Shown: positions 45,528 through 53,672 of the stretch, piece by piece
Position numbering within the stretch: the stretch's first letter is position 1
Layout: each line of letters opens with the position of its first letter
From: Methanoculleus sp.
GTDB taxonomy: Archaea > Halobacteriota > Methanomicrobia > Methanomicrobiales > Methanoculleaceae
NCBI GenBank assembly: GCA_018433835.1
Contig: JAHDQM010000010.1
Coordinates: forward strand, 1 to 64,000
DNA: 64,000 nt
Reading direction: 5' to 3'
The notes under the pieces: generated by a model
Seen by the model: only the letters and a program-made list of their open reading frames with translations
The model's database searches: none
Told to the model about the DNA's origin: nothing
Translations under genes and position numbers: made by a program

Positions 45528-45769
45528 TTGTTGACTGGATTGTAGATGATTGTAGAAATGATCTCAAATTCTTTGTCACTTTTTACTAGATTCAGGCTGG
45601 ATCTTGTGTAATTTCTAACTGCAATTGCATCGCATTGTATCATACCGGATCATATTGTATCGGACGGTAAAGACGAAAGGATAGTGAACAAAGGGAGTAT
45701 TAAATTTTTGCTCAGTTGGGGGGATGTTTTGGTTCTGGAGATCGGAATTAAGGGGCGTGTGGATGTCCA

Positions 45770-45790
45770 GAGTATGAACACCGTCAGGTG
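45770..45790 (-). repeat. Isolated hairpin of the dispersed family
   Basis: CACC-GTCA-GGTG (45779-45790) has a degenerate linker TTCATACTC on its minus-strand 3' side. It matches the CACC/GGTG hairpin plus TCACACTCC of the array at 35421-35442. Confidence 0.55.
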
Positions 45791-45840
45791 CGAAGTGTGG
45801 CAAAAAGAGTAGTCAAAACGGGGAAAATATCGCGGTATAG

Positions 45841-45993
45841 TGGACCGTGGAACTATCGCCACGTGGGGAGGGGCTGACGGGGAGTGCGACGTTCCACAGG
45901 AACGGAGCTCGACCACCGTCAGGTGGGGAGGGGGGATGCTCCCCCCTCCCCTGTCCCCACCCCCCTCATGGCGATATCCCCTCGGAATCCGTG
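45841..45993. mobile_element. Structured inverted-repeat element, copy A2 (about 153 bp)
   Basis: The left end (TGGACCGTGGAACTATCGCCA) resembles the left of A1 and pairs imperfectly with TGGCGATATCCCC on the right. A second stem joins GTGGGGAGGGG with CCCCTGTCCCCAC. The core has GCTGACGGGGAGTGCGA, hairpin CGTTCC/GGAACG (45890-45904), linker GAGCTCGA, hairpin CCACC/GGTGG (45913-45926) and a GGAGGGGGG/CCCCCCTCC stem. Same order as A1 and A3 but with different stem bases. The rest of the gap to hypF (45994-46153) is AT-rich and empty. Confidence 0.8.
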
Positions 45994-46153
45994 TCTGGGA
46001 CGCCCTTAGGCATCCTTGGCCCACGGGTTCTCCTACAACGGGTCATCACGAGTTTTTGATATGTTTAGAGATATCGTATTTCAGTCGTCATCATCCGTTC
46101 GTCATTACTGCTAAATCTGGATCGGAGTATTCTTTGAAAGACCGGGTTCCCCC

Positions 46154-48364
46154 TCACTCCTCCGTGCTCCCCCCGTACACTACCTGCCCGAAGCTGATGC
46201 ACCCGTCGCCGAGGGGGTAGTCCCGGTTGACGACGAACTCGAGCCCGGTGGCCAGCACCTCGGCCCGGATCGTCTCCCGGATCGCCCGGTTGTAGGCCAC
46301 GCCGCCCGAGAGCGCTACCCGGGTGATCCCCCGCTCTTCGGCCGCCCGAACGGCCATCGCGGCGACGCCCCGCGAGAGGTTGTACTGGAACGATGCCGCG
46401 ATGTTACCCGTCCGCTCGCCGGCGACGGACCTCCGGCAAGCCTCCGCGAGGAGCGAGCGGGTCGAGAGGACCTCGCAGCCGTCTTCGCGCAGGAAGTCGA
46501 GGTCCCAGGCCGAGGGCTTCCCGGCGTATGCCGCCGACTCGAGTTTCATCGCCGGTTCGCCGTCGTAGGTCCGTTCCCGGCAGATCCCGAGGAGGGCTGC
46601 GGCGGCGTCCAGCACCCTGCCGGTGCTCGAGGTGGCGGCAACGTTCAACCCCCGCTCCACCTGCCTGGTGAGGACCGCGAGTTCGATATCGCTCCACCCC
46701 CGCGACGCCAGCATGTCCCGGACCCCGGGCGTCGGCAGGATCCCGTAGAGCATCCGCTCCGGGAACCGGGTGGCGAGGTCGCCGCCCGGCATCGGGACGA
46801 CCTCGAGGTGGGCGACCCGGTCGAGGCGGGGGACCTGCCCGGCAAAGATCTCGCCGCCCCAGATTGTCCCGTCGTCGCCGTAGCCCACGCCGTCGATTGC
46901 AATCCCGACGCACTCCTCCCGGGTCGTGGCGGCGATATGCGCCCGGTGGTGCTGGACGGCGAGGAGTTCCGCCCCGGCTGCTTCGGCAACCTCCCTCGCG
47001 TAGCGAGTTGAGAGGAACTGCGGGTGGAGGTCGTGGACGACCCGGCCGTACCGGGCGCCGGTGAGCCCGCCGAGCCTCTCCGCCGTCTCCTGCAGGTAGG
47101 CGAGGGTCTGGGGGTTCCGGACGTTCCCGACGTGGGGGGAGGTGATGCAGAAGCCCTTTTTGTAGACGGAGATGTTCGCGTTCAGTTCCGGTCCGACGCC
47201 GAGGATGCACGCATCGCCGAGGCCTATCGCCGCCCGCTTCGGGGCGAGGCCCCTTGATAAACGGATGATATAGCCGTCTCTCGTGACGGAGTCGTCGCAC
47301 CGGTTGACGATCCGGCGGTCGTGGGTGAGGATGTAGTCGACCTGCCCCGAAAGGCGCTCAAGAGCGGTCGCGAGGTCGGTGATCATCGGGTAGCCCGGCA
47401 GGTTTGCACTCGTCATCACGAGGAGCGGATGGGCGAGGTTCGCGAAGAGGAGGTGGTGCAGCCCGGTGTAGGGGAGCATGAACCCGATGGTGTGGAGGCT
47501 CGAGATCGCAGGATGGGATGCGGGGTCCCTTTTTGCAAGCACCACGATCGGCCGTTCCCGGGAGTGGAGGATCCGCCGCTCCTCGTCCGATACGACCGCG
47601 ATCCGCTCCACCTCTTCAGGGGTTGCCATCACCGCGAGAGGCTGCTCCGTCCGGCCCAGGCGGCGTTTCAGCTCCCCTGCCGCCTCTTCGGTGCAGGCGA
47701 TATGGAATCCTCCGATCCCCCGGACGGCGACGATCGAGCCGGCGTCGAGGAGGGCTGCCGTTTCCCGGATGGGGTCCGCCGCCGCAAGCAGCGTCCCGTC
47801 GGCCTTAAAGAGGGTGAGATGCGGTCCGCAGGCCGCACAGGCGATCGTCTGGGCGTGGTGGCGCCGGCACGACGGGTCGGTGTACTCGCTCCCGCAGGCA
47901 GGGCAGACCGGGAATTCCGCCATCGAAGTCCGTTCACGGTCGTAGGGGATGGCGGTGATGATGCTGTACCGCGGGCCGCAGTTAACGCAGGACGTAGCCC
48001 AATAGCCTTCGTATCGTCCGCCTGGTGTGGAAATGTCGGCGATGCAGTCGTCACAGGTGGCAACGTCGGTCGGGATGAATCCCGAGAGGCTCCCGGAACC
48101 ACTATCGAGGATGGTAAACGTATCGGGTGGGTTGCCGCACAGATTCTGGACATCTACGGAATCTATGTGAGATAACGGCGTCCCTTTCGAAACGGCCTCC
48201 AGGAACACCTCGAAGCGGTCCCCGAATGCATGGATCTCCACCTCGCTCCCGAGGTTTTTGACGGTCCCGGTGATTCCGAATTCCCGCGCCTTTGCATAGA
48301 CAAAGGGACGAAACCCGACCCCCTGAACGATGCCCCGGATGATGATTGTGCCATGTGTACGCAT
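46154..48364 (-). CDS. hypF: Carbamoyltransferase HypF (hydrogenase maturation)
   Basis: The 736-residue protein makes the cyanide ligand precursor for [NiFe] hydrogenases. It has an acylphosphatase domain (IIIRGIVQGVGFRPFVYAKA), two zinc-finger pairs (CDDC, CVNC, CPAC, CAAC), a YrdC-like domain (GIGGFHIACTEEA, VMTSANLPGYP) and a C-terminal Kae1-like domain (VQHHRAHIAATTREE, ALSGGVAYNRAI). Full length. It diverges from a wHTH gene; their 57-base gap carries the palindrome at 48390-48407, so local control is possible. Confidence 0.96.
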   Translation of the reverse strand: MRTHGTIIIRGIVQGVGFRPFVYAKAREFGITGTVKNLGSEVEIHAFGDRFEVFLEAVSKGTPLSHIDSVDVQNLCGNPPDTFTILDSGSGSLSGFIPTDVATCDDCIADISTPGGRYEGYWATSCVNCGPRYSIITAIPYDRERTSMAEFPVCPACGSEYTDPSCRRHHAQTIACAACGPHLTLFKADGTLLAAADPIRETAALLDAGSIVAVRGIGGFHIACTEEAAGELKRRLGRTEQPLAVMATPEEVERIAVVSDEERRILHSRERPIVVLAKRDPASHPAISSLHTIGFMLPYTGLHHLLFANLAHPLLVMTSANLPGYPMITDLATALERLSGQVDYILTHDRRIVNRCDDSVTRDGYIIRLSRGLAPKRAAIGLGDACILGVGPELNANISVYKKGFCITSPHVGNVRNPQTLAYLQETAERLGGLTGARYGRVVHDLHPQFLSTRYAREVAEAAGAELLAVQHHRAHIAATTREECVGIAIDGVGYGDDGTIWGGEIFAGQVPRLDRVAHLEVVPMPGGDLATRFPERMLYGILPTPGVRDMLASRGWSDIELAVLTRQVERGLNVAATSSTGRVLDAAAALLGICRERTYDGEPAMKLESAAYAGKPSAWDLDFLREDGCEVLSTRSLLAEACRRSVAGERTGNIAASFQYNLSRGVAAMAVRAAEERGITRVALSGGVAYNRAIRETIRAEVLATGLEFVVNRDYPLGDGCISFGQVVYGGSTEE

Positions 48365-48389
48365 TGAAATTTCAGCAAAAATTTATGGA

Positions 48390-48407
48390 GTTATACAACG
48401 ATATAAC
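48390..48407. promoter_or_regulatory. Perfect inverted repeat in the hypF/wHTH divergent promoter
   Basis: GTTATACAACGATATAAC has perfect 6-base arms (GTTATA and TATAAC) around a 6-base spacer. It overlaps the likely TATA regions of both hypF (ATG 48364) and the regulator gene (GTG 48422), a good place for an operator or a symmetrical pair of TATA boxes. Confidence 0.55.
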
Positions 48408-48421
48408 AATAGGGTATCGCA

Positions 48422-48934
48422 GTGACGGGACATATTAAAATTCTTAACGATCCGGTGGAACTGGTTCCTCTTCTCATAACGTTCAATAATGCTGATTATA
48501 AAAGGATCTACGAACTCTTAAACAAGGCCTGGCTGACCGAGGAGGATCTCGAGGCGTACGCCGGGACCTCGACAGTGACCGAGTGCCTCTCTATCCTCAA
48601 GAAAGGAAACCTGATCGAAGAGCAGTGGCGGATGCCGAAGCCCGGAGAGAAGCCGACGAAAGAATACCGGGCGACATACAGCAAGTTCAGGGCTAATTTT
48701 CAGTGTTCTATGGGCGATATCGGGGACCTGCTGCATATCGCCGTATCGAACGACGAAGGTCTCCGTACAATCGTGGACTCGGTCGAACAGGAGATCGTGG
48801 GCGGGACAACTTCCATCGGCGATATATCCCGTAAATATGGAGTCAGTCCGATCTTCATCAAGGGGCTGGCGAAAAGGATCCCCGGTCTCGACGTGAAAGG
48901 ACAGGGAATGGTGTTGCTTGACCGACCTCACTGA
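48422..48934 (+). CDS. Winged-helix transcriptional regulator (ArsR-like)
   Basis: A 170-residue protein. The N-terminal half reads as a winged helix (YKRIYELLNKAWLTEEDLEAY, VTECLSILKKGNLIEEQW) and the C-terminal half has a second helix-turn-helix-like segment (SIGDISRKYGVSPIFIKGLAKR). Such ArsR-like proteins recur in Methanomicrobia with no known effector. GTG 48422 lies 15 bases after the palindrome at 48390-48407, so it may control itself and hypF. The 3' end overlaps the next gene by 17 bases. Confidence 0.75.
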   Translation: MTGHIKILNDPVELVPLLITFNNADYKRIYELLNKAWLTEEDLEAYAGTSTVTECLSILKKGNLIEEQWRMPKPGEKPTKEYRATYSKFRANFQCSMGDIGDLLHIAVSNDEGLRTIVDSVEQEIVGGTTSIGDISRKYGVSPIFIKGLAKRIPGLDVKGQGMVLLDRPH

Positions 48935-49727
48935 CGATCCCCTTTACGTCATCCTGCGCAGCAAACGGGAGGCCACCCGGTTCCAGATCCTGGTGGAGAT
49001 CGCCGAGCACCAGCCGGCCGTCCGCCAGCAGGAGATCGCCGGGAAACTCGGCGTGACACCCCAGGCCGTCTCCGAGTACATCCGGGAACTGGTGGACGAA
49101 GGACTGGTCACCGCTCACGGCCGGGGCCGGTACGAGGTGACGAAGAACGGGATCGAATGGGTCCTGCGGCACGCCGAGGCGCTCGAGTCCTATGCCCGCC
49201 ACATCAACCGGGACATCATCCAGCAGGTGGCGGTCTGGACGGCCATCGCCCGGGACGAGATCCGGAAGGGAGATACGGTCGGCGTCGTCATGCGGAACGG
49301 ATGGCTTTATGCGACGAAAGAAGAGCAGAGCGCCACCGGCCTCGCGACCATGGACGCCCAGGCCGGGGAGGATCTCGGTGTCGCCCAGTTAAACGGCATC
49401 ATCAAGCATGAAGAAGGGCTCATCCATGTCTGCAAGGTCCCGCGGGTGGAGCGGGGCGGGTCCCGGCAGGTCTCCACGGAGCTCCTCCGGGATGCCCTCC
49501 GGGACGCGGAGATGGTGGGCGCCGTCGGCCTCGAGTCCTATGTCGCTCTCAGGAGGGCGGATATCGAGCCGGATATGTTCTTCGGCTCCCGGGAGGGCGT
49601 CATCGAGGCGGCGTTCCACGGCCGGGAATGCGCAATTCTTATCGTTGATGAGGAGTTTACCGATTTCCTCAAGCGCCTGGAGACGGTGGGGCTCACCTAT
49701 ACGATCCACGACCTGATTCCGCCATGA
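48918..49727 (+). CDS. MarR-like winged-helix regulator with large C-terminal domain
   Basis: A 269-residue protein. Residues 12-75 form a winged helix (RFQILVEIAEHQPAVRQQEIAGKLGVTPQAVSEY is the helix region). The remaining 190 residues are an unrecognised domain with alternating strands, perhaps ligand-binding (KGDTVGVVMRNGWLYAT, GAVGLESYVALRRADIEP). TTG 48918, inside the previous gene, is the only sensible start and has GGGAATGG upstream. It overlaps the helicase gene by four bases. The three genes form one unit. Confidence 0.78.
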   Translation: MTDLTDDPLYVILRSKREATRFQILVEIAEHQPAVRQQEIAGKLGVTPQAVSEYIRELVDEGLVTAHGRGRYEVTKNGIEWVLRHAEALESYARHINRDIIQQVAVWTAIARDEIRKGDTVGVVMRNGWLYATKEEQSATGLATMDAQAGEDLGVAQLNGIIKHEEGLIHVCKVPRVERGGSRQVSTELLRDALRDAEMVGAVGLESYVALRRADIEPDMFFGSREGVIEAAFHGRECAILIVDEEFTDFLKRLETVGLTYTIHDLIPP

Positions 49728-51733
49728 AGGTCATCGTCCAGCCTCAGAAAGGCACGTATAAACTGCTGTTTGTCGAAGGCGGCCGCGTCGAAGGTTCTGG
49801 ATTCGTCGACCTGGCCGCGACCCCGAAGGGCCAGCGGCCCAAGAACTTCAAGATGCGCCGGCGGGGCAAACAACTCAAGCCCACCCCTACCCGGGACCTG
49901 ATCACCCTGCTGCGCCGGTCCTCGGTACACCTTGCGGCGAAGAGCCCTGAGTTCGAGTCGTTCCTTGCCGACCTCCAGATCCCGTCGTCACGGATCGATA
50001 TCTGCCGGTTCTGCCAGCTCGAGGACCGGTTCGTACCCGTCGATAAGGCGACCGGTGTCAGGTACGGCGGGGAGTGGATCTGCATGGAGTGCGCAAAGCG
50101 CGAGATGCGCCGGGAACTCGGCTACCTGGGAAAATTCGGCGGCTCGGTGCTGGTTCATCTCGAGAAACTCCTTACCCAGGTCAGGGACCTCGACCGGGTG
50201 CTGGCATCGGTTGGGCCCGACCATCCCGACCGGAAGCGGACCCTCTTTGACCGGCTCGAGGCGCACGAGGTCCAGAAGACGGCCCATATCACCGATCTGG
50301 CGCTGCCTCCCGCGTTTGCGAAGGCCGCCGGGGTCGAATACCTGATGCCGGTCCAGCAGCTCGCCGTCCAGGACGGGCTCCTCGAGGGGCAGCACCTCCT
50401 CGTAGTCTCGGCCACCGCGAGCGGCAAGACCTTCATCGGGGAGATGGCCGGGATGAAGAACTTCCTCGAGGGGCGGGGAAGGATGCTCTTCCTGGTCCCG
50501 CTGGTCGCCCTCGCGAACCAGAAGTACCAGCGGTTCCGTGACCGCTACGGCCACCTTGTCCGGGTCACCCTGCAGGTCGGGGTGAGCCGCCTCAACCTCC
50601 CCGAGACCCGCCCGGCGGGAGACCGGGACGTCAACGCTCCCGTGGTGGTGGGGACCTACGAGGGGATCGACCACGCTCTCCGCACCGGGCGGTCCTTGAA
50701 GGACATCGGGACCATCGTCATCGACGAGGTCCAGATGCTCGAGGACCCGGAGCGGGGCCATCGTCTCGACGGGCTGATCGCCCGGCTCAAGCACGTCGCT
50801 CCCGACGCCCAGTTCCTCTACCTCTCGGCCACGATCGGGCTCCCGGGGCTGCTTGCGGAGAAGCTCCAGGCGAACCTGGTCCGCTACGCGGACCGGCCGG
50901 TCCCGCTCGAACGCCACCTCATCTTCGTGGAACGGAGCAAGAAGATCGGGTTCATCAAGCAGATGGTCGCCGAGGAGTACAAGGTGCGGTCGTCCAAAGG
51001 CTACCGGGGCCAGACGATCGTCTTCACCAACTCCCGGGCCCGCTGCCACGTCATCGCCGACGCTCTCGGCAAGAAGGCCGCCCCCTACCACGCGGGGCTG
51101 ACCTCCCAGGAGCGCCGCGACGTTGAGCGGCGGTTCGCGAACGGGGAGCTTGCCGCCGTCGTGACCACGGCGGCGCTTGCCGCCGGCGTCGATTTTCCGG
51201 CGTCCCAGGTGATCTTCGATGCCCTTGCGATGGGCATCCAGTGGCTCACCGTCCAGGAGTTCCACCAGATGATGGGCCGGGCCGGCCGGCCGGACTTCCA
51301 CGACCTCGGCCGGGTGGTCATCATGGCGGAACCCGGGGGGTCGTATTCCCGGACGTCCGGGATGACCGAGGAGGAGGTCGCCGTCGGTCTCCTGCGGGGC
51401 GAGATGGAGGAGGTCGCTCCCGAGTACGATATGGAGCAGAGCACGGAGGAGTTCGTCGCGAACGCCGTGGTCTCGAACGGCGAAGAGCAGCAGGTCATCA
51501 AGATGACCCGTACGATGGTCGGGACGCTGGAGCCGGCCCTGCCCACGCTCCTCGACTACGGGCTGGTCCGGCGGCGGGCGGGGCGTATCGAACTCACCGA
51601 TATGGCCCGGGTGATGGCCGAGCACTTCATCGGCGCCGAGCGCCTGATCGAGATCAAGGACCTTGTCCGTCGCATGGATGATGCGGCCGAGATCGTCGCG
51701 GAACTCGAGTGCGCCGAGGAGACGACGCCGTAG
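49724..51733 (+). CDS. Superfamily 2 DEAD/DEAH helicase with N-terminal zinc finger
   Basis: A 669-residue archaeal helicase related to the Ski2/Hel308 group. An N-terminal 210-residue domain includes a zinc finger (CRFC and CMEC, about residues 94-125). The motor has Walker A SATASGKT (229-236), DEVQ at 334-337, SATIG, and motif VI QMMGRAGRP. A C-terminal winged-helix and helical region follows. Substrate (DNA or RNA) is not evident. Its ATG overlaps the upstream regulator gene by four bases, an odd pairing that suggests the regulator and helicase act together. Confidence 0.9.
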   Translation: MKVIVQPQKGTYKLLFVEGGRVEGSGFVDLAATPKGQRPKNFKMRRRGKQLKPTPTRDLITLLRRSSVHLAAKSPEFESFLADLQIPSSRIDICRFCQLEDRFVPVDKATGVRYGGEWICMECAKREMRRELGYLGKFGGSVLVHLEKLLTQVRDLDRVLASVGPDHPDRKRTLFDRLEAHEVQKTAHITDLALPPAFAKAAGVEYLMPVQQLAVQDGLLEGQHLLVVSATASGKTFIGEMAGMKNFLEGRGRMLFLVPLVALANQKYQRFRDRYGHLVRVTLQVGVSRLNLPETRPAGDRDVNAPVVVGTYEGIDHALRTGRSLKDIGTIVIDEVQMLEDPERGHRLDGLIARLKHVAPDAQFLYLSATIGLPGLLAEKLQANLVRYADRPVPLERHLIFVERSKKIGFIKQMVAEEYKVRSSKGYRGQTIVFTNSRARCHVIADALGKKAAPYHAGLTSQERRDVERRFANGELAAVVTTAALAAGVDFPASQVIFDALAMGIQWLTVQEFHQMMGRAGRPDFHDLGRVVIMAEPGGSYSRTSGMTEEEVAVGLLRGEMEEVAPEYDMEQSTEEFVANAVVSNGEEQQVIKMTRTMVGTLEPALPTLLDYGLVRRRAGRIELTDMARVMAEHFIGAERLIEIKDLVRRMDDAAEIVAELECAEETTP

Positions 51734-51846
51734 GGTTTTTTCGGGATTGTTGGGGAGCCGGCCGGAAAAGATGGCTCTCCCAAAGATCCGCGATTATTCG
51801 TGCTCTTCAAGTTTTCTTGTCCCCCAGTTTCACGTTTCGGGACGTT

Positions 51847-52238
51847 GCAAACCCCATGCACGGATTTCCACTGGCTATCGCCACGTAGGGGTAGGGCTGA
51901 CGGGGAGTGCGATGGGCGGAACGCCCGGAGCTCGACCACCGTCAGGTGGGGAGGGGGGAGCTCCCCCCTCCCCTGTCTCTACCCCGTAAGGCTAACCTGT
52001 AACCCCCACTCGAAGATCTTTGGTCTTCTCATGCTCCGGTTCTAACGAACCGTCGCACCCCGCCCGGCCTCCGGCCTCCTCCTCCGCACCTTCGGTGCTT
52101 AAACTCCGCTCCTCCGGAGCGTCGCACCCCACACCTCGGGGCGGGGGCAGTGCGTGGCGATAGGCGATGCCCCGACGGGCCATCGCTGGAGAAGGCCGAA
52201 GGTGCGTAGCCCGATGGAAAGCCGTGCATGGGGTTTGC
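51847..52238. mobile_element. Structured inverted-repeat element, copy A3 (about 392 bp)
   Basis: Terminal 24-base inverted repeats (51847-51870 and 52215-52238) differ at one position. A second pair, GGCTATCGCCACG against CGTGGCGATAGGC, lies inside. The left core matches A1/A2: GCTGACGGGGAGTGCGA, hairpin GGGCG/CGCCC (51914-51926), linker GGAGCTCGA (51927-51935), hairpin CCACC/GGTGG (51936-51949) and a GGAGGGGGGAG palindromic stem. A full hairpin-linker array (52012-52130) sits in the middle, and the right end GGCAGTGCGTGGCGATA equals that of A1. No gene lies in 51734-52344. Confidence 0.85.
52012..52130 (+). repeat. Regular hairpin-linker array inside element A3
   Basis: The clearest array: GAAGA/TCTTC (52012-52028), linker TCATGCTCC (52029-52037), GGTTC/GAACC (52038-52051), GTCGCACCCC (52052-52061), GGCC/GGCC (52066-52076), linker TCCTCCTCC (52077-52085), GCACC/GGTGC (52086-52098), linker TTAAACTCC (52099-52107), GCTCC/GGAGC (52108-52120), GTCGCACCCC (52121-52130). 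Linkers keep length and end; stems differ freely. Confidence 0.9.
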
Positions 52239-52344
52239 CACATTCTTAAACATGAACCCGGTACTACAGGAAATTGAAGAGCGCAAGTGACCACGGGTTT
52301 TAGAGGTGCCAGTCCCTCACACCCCACGGCAGTTGTCCAACCCC

Positions 52345-53397
52345 CTACCGATACCTCTCCAGGTACTCCCGCACCTTCTCCGACTCGACCCACCCTTCGT
52401 CGAGCTGCCGGAGGATCGCCTTGATCTGTCTGACCTGTTCCCGGATCCTCTCTGCCCGCGGATCATCGATGAGGTCGGCCATCCCCTGGACGACCTGAAG
52501 GGGGTTTCTAATGTGGTCGGTCAGGACCGCGAACTGCTCGATATTCCTCTCGATCTGCCGATATGCCTCCATTCTCTCCCGCTCCATCCTCTCCCGCTCT
52601 CTCATCTCGCGTCTGAGACTCTCGTTTGCCGCCCGGAGTTCTTCCGTCCGCTGTGTCACCAGTTCCTCCAGGCGGTAGCGGTAGTCCATCAGTTCCTTCT
52701 CAGCCCGCCTCCTCTCCGTCACGTCCCGGGCGATGACGAGGATGGCCGGCGTACCGCCGAGGGTGATGCGATGAATGCTCGCTTCAACGGGGATCCGCTC
52801 GCCCTCCCGGGGAATCAGGTCGGCGGAATGCAGGCGGTGGTCGTCTCTCTTGAAGTCGCTCCTGATGAGGATGACCGACCGGGGAGCAAGGGCGAAGAGT
52901 TCCTCCCGGGCATACCCGAGACACCGGCAGGCAAGCGCGTTTGCATCCAGTATCCGGTAGGGCGTCCCCTCCCTCCCGACTGCGCATACGAGCAGGAAGT
53001 CGTTCCCGCTGTCGAAGAGGAGACGGTAGCGGTCCCGGCTCTCCTGGAGCTCCTGCCGGGATCGTTCCAGTTCGTCAAGCATCAGGTTGACCTCGTCGAC
53101 AAACCGCGAGACCGGATCGCCCCCGATTGCAGGGAGGCTGCGCGGGACACTGTTTGCTGTCTTGATGCCCTCGATGCTCGCGTCCATGCCGGCGATGCGG
53201 GCGGCCACATCCCGCTCCTTGAGCCAGATACCGAGCACCCCGAACGCGATGCCGACGAGAAGGAGTTCGGCGAGCAGGATGCCCAGGGAGATCTGGACCT
53301 CCCCCGGAAGGCCGAACGGGAGGGTGAGCGCGAGGGGCGGGGTAGCCGCGGGCAGCGGCGCATTTTTGCAGAGGGCCATGTTGTTGTACTGTGTCAC
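52345..53397 (-). CDS. Membrane PAS protein with isolated histidine-kinase H-box
   Basis: A 350-residue protein: one membrane segment (about residues 36-58), a PAS domain (about 122-235, YRILDANALACRCLGY, IARDVTERRRAE), a coiled coil rich in Glu and Arg, and an H-box-like HIRNPLQVVQGM with His295. It ends about 55 residues later with no HATPase domain, so it cannot phosphorylate itself by the usual route. It may be a phospho-acceptor for another kinase or a truncated sensor. GTG 53397 is the long start, ATG 53379 the alternative. Confidence 0.75.
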   Translation of the reverse strand: MTQYNNMALCKNAPLPAATPPLALTLPFGLPGEVQISLGILLAELLLVGIAFGVLGIWLKERDVAARIAGMDASIEGIKTANSVPRSLPAIGGDPVSRFVDEVNLMLDELERSRQELQESRDRYRLLFDSGNDFLLVCAVGREGTPYRILDANALACRCLGYAREELFALAPRSVILIRSDFKRDDHRLHSADLIPREGERIPVEASIHRITLGGTPAILVIARDVTERRRAEKELMDYRYRLEELVTQRTEELRAANESLRREMRERERMERERMEAYRQIERNIEQFAVLTDHIRNPLQVVQGMADLIDDPRAERIREQVRQIKAILRQLDEGWVESEKVREYLERYR

Positions 53398-53531
53398 CTG
53401 TGCCGGGCAGATACACGCCCGTGGTCTGCGGGGTGTATCCGGGAGGTCATCCAGTCGCCCTGCAGGTGTTTATCGTGGCGATTCCGGCGCGTTCTCCATC
53501 CACGCGCCATTGTACCCCATGATGGCGCATG

Positions 53532-53541
53532 TAGTATATAA
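53532..53541. promoter_or_regulatory. Symmetric TATA-like box in the 53398-53672 gap
   Basis: AGTATATAAT could serve either strand. Leftward it would give the PAS gene a leader of about 110 bases. Rightward it is followed by hairpin TTTCCC/GGGAAA (53545-53564) and a T-run near 53580, compatible with a short untranslated RNA or a decayed unit. No other gene is visible in the gap. Confidence 0.4.
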
Positions 53542-53672
53542 TAGTTTCCCAAGTGTGGGGGAAATTTACGGTCGGAATACCTTTTTTCAGTCGGAAGAAG
53601 GGACATTCCCGAGCATCGGAAGGGGTATGTCGATCTTTCTGCTGACGGCACCGGGGCCGTGAGACGGAGGAT

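Noticed and set aside
45615-45803. Minus-strand 62-codon frame in the AT-rich island
   Set aside because: No ribosome site, no recognisable motif, and it overlaps the family hairpin at 45779-45790.
49988-51625. Minus-strand frame of 545 codons opposite the helicase
   Set aside because: Shadow frame; all helicase motifs are on the plus strand.
51847-52238. Insertion sequence with its own transposase
   Set aside because: The element has terminal inverted repeats but no frame longer than about 80 codons and no transposase motif.
52345-53397. Full histidine kinase
   Set aside because: The N, G1 and G2 boxes of the ATPase domain are absent from the frame and from the downstream DNA in other frames.
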